Assembly: GCF_958298935.1 (NCBI RefSeq)
Contig: NC_084940.1
Span: 9,640,001 to 9,704,000, forward strand
DNA length: 64,000 bases
From: Phragmites australis
Taxonomy: Eukaryota; Streptophyta; Magnoliopsida; Poales; Poaceae
Reading direction: 5' to 3'
Part shown: piece by piece, positions 55,141 through 64,000 of the stretch
Layout of the letters: each line of letters begins with the position of its first letter
Numbering within the stretch: position 1 is the stretch's first letter
The notes under the pieces: generated by a model
What the model was told of the DNA's origin: nothing
What the model saw: only the letters and a program-made list of their open reading frames with translations
The model's database searches: none
Translations under genes and position numbers: made by a program

Positions 55141-58100
55141 TCATGATATAGGATTTTTATAGTGGAACTCGCCGTGTGGGTTGATGACTTCAGAAATTAT
55201 GAAATTGGCGATCCATTGTCGAATCCCCGAGAGTGCACCATCATCTAAAAAAGAAGCCTCATATTCCTACATAATTTGATGCGTAATCAATATCATGTTA
55301 TCATAGAATCAAACTAATTACTGAAATTAGTTAAGAATAATCTTGTATTGAATTTACATTAGGGGATTTGATTTTCTTTGCTCAAATCATTAATAGCATG
55401 TAGTACCTAACATTTAATCCACAGGTGTTGCCCAATGGTTGTTGGTAGCACTGTAGAAAAGAAAATTTACTGTTATATAAAAAAAATAAAAACAGCAACA
55501 TAGAGCATTTGGTAATCTGTTTGGTAGCATTTGTCGTGAACCCGGTCTTGTGTGTCAGCCTGCAACCGTCTTTAACGTTGTAGTCAGGATTAGCTCGAAG
55601 GTACTTGTCAAATACCTTGCATAAAGAGGGATCGATTAGGGAACATTTAAATGTTGAAAAAGTTAAATATGTAAACTAAGCCAGATAAAATTTACACATC
55701 AAGGAGTCCTTTTACAGTGCTATAATCATGCTCTCCAGGTTTGCCTTTTGGTCCTACTAGTCTAGATGGGTCGTGATACCACACTAAGTTCTACTTGAGG
55801 CAAATGAGCAGTAAGATTCAATGGCCACTGGTGTTGTGGACACCCAACATGTAGTCTATTTTGGAATAGTGTTGCATTATCCTTGACACATAGTCCACAA
55901 CGTAGTCACCATTCGTTTCGATGACCGAGATTGTTATGGCCTTAGGGCCAAGAAATCCGATGGGCTCATTCTTCTTTGTTTCTTTGATGAAGTGTCTACA
56001 GATAAGAAAATAGTTAGATTCAAGACTTAGTGGTATTAATTAATTAATATTTAGTTTCAAGGGACTTACAATGTGAAGTTCTGTAATAACGATACATCAA
56101 AGGCATCAAGATTGAAGAGGTCATATAAGCTATTAAAACCCACAAGGAAGTAGTCGTCCTCAGTTAAGAAGTGACATTGTTTGCACTATACGACTATAGA
56201 TTGAGTCTTAGTGTCTCTACAAGTCTGCATATTGTAATTATACAGGTCGATATATACTTGTCCCGCCCTTATTAGGTCATCTGCCGTCATCAAGGGCTTC
56301 CCATATTGGAATTTTGTGTGGGCACTAGTCCACACTTTTTCAATGTCTGTGGACTTCTTCGCTGGTACAATGGTCTTCGACTTCTTCGGTAGGTGCTTAT
56401 TATAGCCTTTCTTCTCAGTTCCCTTTTCCTTCTTCTTTGGGCTCTTTAGGGGAGACAAAATTGGAGCTGGAAGCGAGACTGCAGGATGTGGAGGAGAAGG
56501 TAGTGAAGCCGACTTTTCTAGAGGAGGAAAAGACAGTGAAGCCGCCTTCTTTGTAAGTGAGGGGTGCAACAACAGTGCACTTGAAGCCCGTCCAGATTGA
56601 GATGCACTGGATACCACGATGTCACCCCTCTTCCACTGGATCCTTTGGCGAAGAGTTTCATCTAGAGTTGTGACTTCATCATTGAGGGGACCTCCAACAC
56701 GTGTTGGGTTGCATTGCTATGTACCATGTCCATCATAATCATGGCATAGTCAGCACATATCAAGATCGTATGTAAGATATGAACATCTGGAAGCACCTGG
56801 CCCCTTGTAACCTCCATTTGATACTCGCCATGCCTAATTACAATGCCGCATGACGTGGGCTCTTCTAGTAGGTCTATCATATCTAGCTTAGTCATGGCAA
56901 CATCTACTTGTTGATCGACCCCCTTGGAGGCGCAGTTACTCTTCCCTGCAGTTCCAGGGGTATTTTCCTCTGGATGGAAATCTCTATTCCCCGTGTTACA
57001 AGCGTTTGCATGATGTTTGCATAAATTTTCTGGGTGATGTCATGTGTCAATGCATTGACATCCACTGCACCCGACCTCTTCCTCTTCTTGTACATTCTAA
57101 GGTCTTCGAGAAAGACATATTTTCAGCCTTGGAAACTTGATACACCTCACACTCGACTTGGGTGCTCTGGGTTTTTCAGCGCCACTGAGAGAACATCATG
57201 CTCCCTGACCCTGGTGAAAGAATCTTGACTAGCTTCGACTGTATTTTCTTTTACTTTTTCTGCAATTGACTGGATTTTGCTGTTTCTAAATGTGATTTGT
57301 CCACTTTCGGATAGCTCACCTCTTGCATGCAAACATGACTGCAATCGTCCTAGGAATTGCAACCAAGAATTCTCGTTGCCTTCTTTGGCTAACTTTTCAT
57401 TCTCTACCCGCCTTTTCACCCTTTTCCCCATGTACCCAGTTGCGCCGGTCCTGTGGTTGTGCTTGTTCCTAGCCCAAAACTACTTCTTCTCCTCAATCTC
57501 CTTTTTGAATAGCTCTAACTTCTTCATCTGCACAAAGGCTTCTCAATCTTCTACTTTCAAGTGCTTATAGCTCTCGAAGGGCTCCACCCCTTTTAGCCAA
57601 TTACCGATTAACAAGCTTGGTCTTAAAGATTTGGTGAAGTTTTACGATCACTTTTATTGCGCCATGATCATGGCATTCGTTTGATGCTCACTCATGTTTT
57701 TAGGTTACTCCGTATACTCCTTGGTGTCATTATCAAACAAGTCCCTCTTTGCTTCGTCACTGAGGTCATCGGACTTAGTCGTTATTGGCACCCTCTCCCA
57801 AGCAATGAGCCTTGCAACCCTCCAAAATCTATTCAAGGTCTTTTCATTTGTAGGTAGCCCGTCCATATCGATTCCTGTGATAGTAATCTTGTCTGTCGAC
57901 CACTATATTTGTGTCCTTGGCTTTCGGGCTAGTGCACCACTACTAGCTGTCTAACTTGCAGAGTGTGGTTCCTCCATCTAGAGAGAAAACAAGGGAGTTG
58001 ACATAAACAAAAAAAAATACCTCCATTTAAGAAGTATAAAATGCATTGACTTATCTCAATACCTCTTTAGCGAGATCGTAGTCGGAGTTACTTACCCGAC

Positions 58101-58290
58101 GTTGGCTCTCTCACTCGCACGGAATAGGACTCAGGTTGTGCCACGAGCACTGGCTTTCACTCCTGCCGAAGGAGGATGACGGGTGTGGGATTAGGCTCCT
58201 ATCTGCCCCATCTTGTGTCGATGCGCCCTCTAGTATCAATATCCTCTGTGCTTGTGGTTTCTTAGGGGTGACAGTCCTCTTCTGCCCCAT
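55141..58290 (-). pseudogene. CACTA D gene: Transposase_24 region plus Ulp1 (C48) cysteine peptidase
   Basis: Starts MGQKRTVTPKKPQAQR (ATG at 58290-58288). The N-terminal part (about 57860-57130) has RVARLIAWERVP, ATGYMGKRVKRRVENEKLAKEG, CLHARGELSESGQITFRN and LSVALKNPEHPSRV, the motif pattern of the plant Ptta/En/Spm Transposase_24 family. A Pro/Ser/Lys-rich linker (56617-56380) leads to YGKPLMTADDLIRAGQVYI and LYDLFNLDAFDVSLLQ. The Ulp1 domain follows: catalytic His (codon at 55821-55823), Asp in WYHDPSRLVG (55770-55772), then GNTCG with Cys at 55431-55433 and ANFIISEVINPHGEFHYKN to the stop at 55141. Two Trp codons after and near the His are now stops (TGA 55818-55820; a TAG near 55793). 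Function within the element is unproven; C48 peptidases act on SUMO. Confidence 0.85.
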
Positions 58291-58545
58291 GATATTTAAT
58301 CGAGCACTAGATTATTGTTTGTCTAGAAAAAACTAAGACTTTCTCAATAGAGGAAACAAAAGGAATCAAGGTTAAGAACAGGGTAGATTCAAATGATTTT
58401 CTATTAATCAAGTGTAATATATCGTGCTGATTAAATCTACTAGTCGAACTATCATGTTGATTATAGTATAAGGTGCATGGTACATTTACTAAATCTACTA
58501 GTCGAATTATCATGTTGTCAATGTTGTGGCTCCTGTCATCATACT

Positions 58546-60183
58546 TGATCTCTTGCTTCAGTTGTGGCTAAAAGGAGCAGAGCTACAAGTTAAGGATGTA
58601 GTATTATAGTGTTAACTTATTTTTATGGGACTAAAATGGAAACTAAGTGTTATGTGCATGCTTGGCTCATGGTTACAATTTCTTTGAAGGAGTGACGCTA
58701 TAAATAAGGATCTGGTTACATTTTATAGTTATCTTGTTCTCCCATTCACAAAAACCTTGTATTGGGGAAGTCCATATTGTAATAAGTCGATACAAAATAA
58801 GATATGATTTATAGTTTTACACTATTTATTCCTAATAGTAGTTGATCGTATATCTATTCAATTGAAACACCAGTATATGATGAATCTAAAAGATGAAACT
58901 TGTTGAGAAAGTGAAGCACAAATGAAATTTGATAAGTTCGTGACTTCCATATAACTTATAGCACTGCAGATCTAAAATCACATTCATCTTCAAGTAGATT
59001 CCTGGCTCATGCATTTATCATTAAGAACAAAATATTCTTACAGCGCCTAGTTATGAATGGCTAGAGCTCTTTTCTTTCCCTAATTTTATACAATTTCCAT
59101 TATTTTAAAACTAGTTTCTTGTTACTATGGTTATGATATAGTATTCTTGTTACTACAAAACATGAAAAAATTAAACTAGTCACCAGTCTTGTCATCCATC
59201 CATGATGTTTCATGCTTTACCCATCCATCATAGGATCGAACTACCACACTTCAATTACCATGCTTCCAGATGTATAGAGCCCTAACTTGCCACTGAAAGA
59301 ATTTTCATGAAGAGTTGCCTTCATGTTAGTGAAAGATTTATGTGACCATTGTAAATGTAATTATATGATCTCTTGCTTCAGTGGTGGCTAAAAGGAGCAG
59401 AGCTACAAGTTAAGGATGTAGTATTATAGTGTTAACTTATTTTTATGGGAATAAAATGGAAATTAAGTGTTATGTGGATGCTTAGCTCATGGTTACAATT
59501 TCTTTGAAGGAGTGATGCTATAAATAAGGATTTGGTTACATTTTATAGTTATCTTGTTCTCCCATTCACAAAAACCTTGTATTGGGGAAGTCCACATTGT
59601 AATAAGTCGATACAAAATAAGTTATGATTTATAATTTTACACTATTTATTCCTAATAGTAGTTGATTGTATATCTATTCAATTGAAACACCAGTATATGA
59701 TGAATCTAAAAGATGAAACTTGTTGAGAAAGTGAAGCACAAATGAAATTTGATAAGTTCGTGACTTCCATATAACTTATAGCACTGCAAATCTAAAATCA
59801 CATTCATCTTCAAGTAGATTCTTGGCTCATGCATTTATCATTAAGAACAAAAAATTCTTACAGCGCCTAGTTATGAATGGTTAGAGCTCTTTTCTTTCCC
59901 TAATTTTATACAATTTCCATTATTTAAAAACTAGTTTATTGTCACTATGGTTATGATATAGAATTCTTATTACTACAAAACATGAAAAATTAAACTAGTC
60001 ACCAGTCTCATCATCCATCCATGATGTTTCATGCTTTACCCATCCATCATAGGATTGAACTACCACACTTCAATTACCATGCTTCCAGATGTATAGAGCC
60101 CTAACTTGCCACTGAAAGAATTTTCATGAAGAGTTGCATTCATGTTAGTGAAAGATTTTTGTGACCATTGTAAATGTAATTAT
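58546..60183. repeat. 820-bp direct tandem duplication
   Basis: 58546-59365 and 59366-60183 are near-identical head-to-tail copies (offset 820, drifting to 819 after a 1-bp deletion) starting TGATCTCTTGCTTCAG and TCTCTTGCTTCAG-aligned. Differences are scattered single bases (about 2-3 per 100 bp by eye). No coding. It lies between the CACTA D leader and its gene, so it would be in an intron or leader of that gene. Confidence 0.93.
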
Positions 60184-60589
60184 CTCCTTTAATCCATGAG
60201 AAGAGGATGAACCTAAAACATAAAACTTATTTGGAGATGAAACCATAAAAAAGACAGATCTGAAACCAGAACATAGCCATGTGGTATTGTTGTGCATTTC
60301 ATATGCTTGTTTATATTGTAGGGTCTTTTTTTGACAAGATAATTACAACAAGTGATAAGTTAGTGACAATTATCTCTTTTTTTTTTCTCTAAGCTAAGGC
60401 TACGATGGTCGGCCAGGCATCACACAAAGAAGAACATAGGACTACAGCTCAGCCAGAGCACTGGCTAAGACGGCTCAGTTGGGCATCACACAGAGAAGAA
60501 GACTCACCACGACGAATGGGACTCCGGTTTCTCAGTGGCGAGGTGGACGGTGACGCATGGAGGAAGGCGATGACACTGGGCACCTAGTC

Positions 60590-61010
60590 CTCCTCCTCGT
60601 CGGTGGGGGCAATAGCGGCTCAGGTGGCCTCCTCCTCCCCCTCTAGGACGGCGGCGGTGCGGGCAGTGTCGGGCTCCTAGTCCTCCTCCTCATTGGTGGG
60701 GTGACAGCAGCACGGGCGACCTCCTCCTCCTCTAGGATGGTAGCAGTGTAGGCCGCACGAGCAACAGGCTCCTGGTCCTCCTCCTCCTCGATGGGGTGAT
60801 GACGGCCTCCTCCTCCTCCTCCTCCTTGGGAACAGCGGCAAGCTCCTGGTCCAATGAGACAGCGGCGATGGCAGCAGGCTCCTGGTCCGACAAGATAGGG
60901 GCTATGTCGGTGGGCTCTTGGGCTAGAAGGTGTAGGGGGTGAGTTAGGGCTAGGACTTAGGCAAAATGACATGAAGGAGGGTGGAGACTTAGCCGATATA
61001 TACTATAAGG
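60590..61010 (-). promoter_or_regulatory. CACTA D putative promoter and GC-rich first exon
   Basis: On the minus strand a TAGTATATATC box (61005-60995) is followed by a leader with 'cctagccctaactcacccc' (in part) and a GC-rich segment coding SPNSPPTPSSPRAH and repeated GPGAC units up to about 60643. The Gly/Glu runs come from (CCT)n-type triplet repeats. The layout, repeat array then TATA then GC-rich exon, is what CACTA 5' ends look like. I do not claim a defined protein. Confidence 0.45.
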
Positions 61011-61395
61011 TCATAGGTTACGGGTGAAAACTATCACCCGTCACCTATTATAACCACCCGTCACTTATAATAATTCATTGGTGACGGGTGAACAGTATCA
61101 CCCGTGACCTATGGCCTGTAATCAGTGACCGGTGAAGAAAGTCATAGGTCTTCACCCGTCACCTATAATTTGAACACCGGATAATCCGGGATGATAAAAT
61201 TGAACTCACTGGACTATTTTCAAGAGATCAAAGAGAGCTTACAGAGATTTGAACACCGAATGATCTGCTGAGGAGGAAGAAGAGAGCATCGAACAATATG
61301 TCATAGGTGGCAGGTGAAGAGTATGACCCGTCACCTATCACTTGTAATAAGTGATGGATGAATATTACCACCTGTCATCTATCACTTTGACATAA
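61011..61395. repeat. GTGACGGGT / CACCCGTCACCTAT repeat cluster
   Basis: About 14 copies of CACCCGTCACCTAT-like sequence in both orientations. The core GTGACGGGT is shared with the 54.2-54.9 kb cluster, but the adjoining phrase differs (CCTAT here, GATGTG there). It may be the 5' end of element D or the 3' end of element E. Confidence 0.85.
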
Positions 61396-61620
61396 ATCTT
61401 CCAGATTCAAATTCAAAACTTGTTGTATGTAAGAAAATACTTAATATATGGAATTTGACACTTAATTCAAATTCAAATAACTTGATACCTAAAAATTCTT
61501 AAATTCAAATTCATTACTTTTTATATGTAATTGGACACTTAATTTAAATTCAAATTTGACATTAATATTACAAATTCAAATAACTTGAAGCCTAAAATTC
61601 AAATTTGACATTAATATTAC

Positions 61621-61660
<40 letters not shown>
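61396..61660. other. AT-rich spacer with AATTCAAAT repeats and (TA)n
   Basis: Repeated AATTCAAATTTGACA / CAAATTCAAATAACTTGA phrases followed by a (TA)n microsatellite at 61625-61661. No gene. Confidence 0.8.
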
Positions 61661-61666
<6 letters not shown>

Positions 61667-64000
61667 CTTGGCATTAATATTACAAATTTGACACTCAAAT
61701 TCAAATTCGATGTTTTCGTGCTTTCTTGACATGGATCCTTTCATTATGGTCGGAGCGCAAGTATGGAGTTTTCTCGGTCGGCGAAAGGTGTGGCACGATT
61801 GCAGTAGAAAAAGGGGGATTTTATTGAATTGATTGTACTCCTCCTCATCAACGACGTTTGCAACTCCAACGATGCATCTTTTCCCATCGAAAACCACAAG
61901 ACGTTTCTTCTTTGTTGTGTCAGTCACATAAAAGACTTGGCGAACATCTTTAGCTAGTACGAAGGGTTCAAACTTATATTCGACATGTTTGAGATCAATG
62001 CTAGTGAATCTATACTTGTCATTAGTGACGCTCTTTGTCCCATGTACCCAACGACACCGAAACTGGGCTACCTTGAATCCCAAGTAGTTTAGCTCCCAGA
62101 TCTCCTCCATTTGACCATAGTATGCGGCCCTCTGCATGTCATTGTCATAAGCATCTATATGTACACCACTATTTTGGTATATGCTCTTCTCATCTTGAAC
62201 AACCATATAAAATATGTATCTGTTTATATCATACCTCTAATATGTCACAATTGTGTATATAGGGCATGGTGCCGATTTTTTATCAAAGCACTTGTAGGAG
62301 TACTCGATTGTCTGATTTGATCTCAGAACCAAGTAGTGAACCTTTGCATATGTTGCCTCGCAACCCAAGCATCGGTCTGCCCTGGATTCCCTTCAAGTAG
62401 AATATGCTTGTACTCATCGACATATGGTATACTTCGCTCATTTTTTGCAGCACGAGGAAATGAGTTTAGTCGTATGCCTTCGGATCAGGAGTTATTGTCA
62501 CCTTCCCCAGAACCCCTACACCTATGAGCCTCCCATCATAATGAGACTTAGGCACACCAATTGGGTTATTTGGGTCAATGTAATAAACAGACTACTCCAA
62601 TGCCTCATCCGCCGCGTAACCCTGCACAATTCATCCCTCAGGAAGGCTTGATTCCTTATGTATGACTTGAGAACGCTCATATATCTCTCATATGAAAACA
62701 TGTGATGCAGGAATACAGGGCTAAGGTAGTGTATCTCCTTCATAAGGTGAGCAGTGAGATGTACCATGATATAAAAAAAGATGGTGAGAAATACACCTCA
62801 AGAATATATAGAATCTCAAAGTATCTTTTTTTCTAGCTCCTCTAGCGAGTCTGGATCGAGCACCTTTTGCTCAATTGTATTGAAGAAAAAACACAGGATT
62901 AGGATAGCCTCATGAACCTTAATTGGGAGGATGCTCCTAATAGCTACCGCAAATAGTGAAGTCATCATCACATGGCAATCATGGGACTTCATCATGGCGA
63001 AATTCATTTTCAGCTCTTTCACCGAAACAAGTCTTGCGATGTTGGACGAATAACTAGAGGGAACTTTCACACTGTGTAAGAACTTGCATAATTCTTTTTT
63101 CTCCTTCTTGGAGAGAGTGATAGCTGCTGGGGGTATGTGTTTTCCTTTGTCCATATAATGTGCATGAAGCTGCGGCCTTAAGCTCATTTCTTCAAGGTTA
63201 GCATGTGTGTTCTCATGATCCTTCCGTTTTCCCTTTATTTGGAGCAATGTATCGATCGGACTCCCGTATATATTCTTCTTTACATGCATGTTGTCAATAG
63301 AGTGGTGAACATCTATTTTTTCTCAATACTGTAGCTCGAATAGTATTGATTTCTTGTTCCACATTCCTTTTTTTTTATTATCCTTGAAGGATTGTTTTTG
63401 CTTGCCAAGGACAACATTGATATTCTTAACCTGATTGTGGATATCTTCCCCATTAAAATGCATTGGAGGTAACACTTTCTCCCTTATGCTTTATGTCATC
63501 GAACTGCTTATTCATATTTTGGTACGGGTGCTTCTTGGGAAGGAAACATCGATGCCACATGTACATTATTTTCATTGAGTTCTTTAACCTCAAACTACAT
63601 GTGTCATTTAAGAAATGGGGCAAGCTTCACCTTTTCTTTTGCTTTGACCTGACAAGTTACGAAGTGCTGGCAGATCATTGATGGTGACGAACAATATAGC
63701 GTGTAAGGTAAAATACTTTTATTTGTACTGATGCCAATGTTCGATGCTTTCCGACCAGAGTTTATTATCGACTAAAGGCCTGAGGTATACGTACATCGAT
63801 ATCGTTGCCAGGTTGTTTTGATCCTGATATCAAGATCGACAATAAAATGTATTTCCTCTTATTACAAAGCCAAGGTGGAAGGTTGTAGATCGACAATACA
63901 ACATACCATGTGCTATGTGAGATACTCATGTTACAGACTGTATTCATGCCATCTGTGCTCATAGCAAACCTAATATTTCTCAATTCTTTAGTGAACCAAC
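61661..64000 (-). pseudogene. CACTA element E: TNP2-type transposase, C-terminal two thirds
   Basis: Runs in from the right edge on the minus strand. Transposase_21: RNIRFAMSTDGMNTVCNMS, NLPPWLCNKRKYILLSILIS and KQPGNDIDVR (63983-63780), then MHVKKNIYGSPIDTLLQIKG (63289-63230) and FAMMKSHDCHVMMTSLFAV (about 63000-62945). DUF4218: MVHLTAHLMKEIHYLSPVF and HHMFSYERYMSVLKSYIRN (62767-62650). DUF4216: NSGVHIDAYDNDMQRAAYY, IWELNYLGFKVAQFRCRWV and EPFVLAKDVRQVFYVTD (62206-61900), with a stop just past AKF at 61661. Frameshifts and stops separate these blocks, though the DUF4216 block is open for about 180 codons. The element's 5' half lies outside the window. Confidence 0.92.

Larger units (their letters stand above)
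54230..61395 (-). mobile_element. CACTA element D (minus strand; right limit estimated)
   Basis: 3' terminus at 54230 (CACTATGTGAAAAAG on the plus strand) followed by AGTGACGGGT-type repeats to 54910. Then the single gene (55141-58290), an 820-bp tandem duplication (58546-60183), a GC-rich leader (60590-60972), a TATA-like box near 61000 and a second cluster of GTGACGGGT repeats (61011-61395) that would be the 5' end. No TNP2 gene lies inside. The 5' terminal CACTA sequence itself is not clear. It is also possible that D and E are parts of one larger element whose TNP2 gene is E. Confidence 0.6.

Noticed and set aside
60405..60972. ORFs in the GC-rich block on both strands (60-109 codons)
   Set aside because: Created by (CCT/AGG)n-type triplet repeats in a CACTA leader; no protein family recognised.
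1..64000. CRISPR arrays, bacterial operons, organellar inserts, rRNA genes
   Set aside because: No regularly spaced identical repeats with unique spacers, no ribosome-binding-site spaced gene runs, no recognisable plastid, mitochondrial or rRNA sequence.

Overview
This is nuclear DNA from a flowering plant, almost certainly a grass (Poaceae). The evidence is nested CACTA, Ty3/Gypsy and Ty1/Copia elements, GC-rich coding sequence set in AT-rich intergenic DNA, and a single host-type gene: a TB1/CYC-class TCP transcription factor whose TCP domain looks like the grass REP1/TIG1/BAD1/COM1 group. Nothing bacterial or organellar is present, and there are no rRNA, CRISPR or confident tRNA genes.

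Layout. 1-6382: a minus-strand CACTA transposase gene (element A) cut by a LINE, a partial LTR and a complete 2.8 kb solo LTR with a CTATT target duplication. 6383-16689: a truncated minus-strand Gypsy element of the Tat type (two RNase H domains) whose region between pol and the 3' LTR carries a spliced plus-strand antisense gene with its own TATA box and polyadenylation signal. 16689-21163: a 5'-truncated plus-strand Copia element with its 3' LTR. 21164-25928: LINE ORF1 remnant, minus-strand LINE 3' end, and a long minus-strand Gypsy LTR. 25929-32812: the 3' ends of two related CACTA elements (B and C); C retains a Transposase_24/Ulp1-protease type gene. 32839-34143: a 22-bp G run and another LINE 3' end. 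35612-37880: CACTA subterminal repeats (element F) interrupted by a 1.4 kb solo LTR with a GGAAC duplication.

37470-45930 is the gene island: low-copy DNA with microsatellites, the TCP gene (42153-42917, minus), and a 797-bp Mutator-like non-autonomous element 766 bp upstream of its start codon. 45931-54151 is a complete 8,221-bp CACTA element with matching termini, ATA target duplications, a TNP2-type transposase gene and a second multi-exon gene. 54230-61395 is a minus-strand CACTA (D) carrying only a Transposase_24/Ulp1-type gene, with an 820-bp tandem duplication near its 5' end. 61661-64000 is a further minus-strand TNP2 gene (E) running off the window.

The mobile-element genes are all decayed. 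Many in-frame stops look like C-to-T (or G-to-A) changes, as expected from deamination of methylated cytosines in silenced elements. The only gene I regard as probably functional is the TCP factor. Coordinates of target duplications, TATA motifs, LTR ends and stop codons were read directly; most other element boundaries are estimates.
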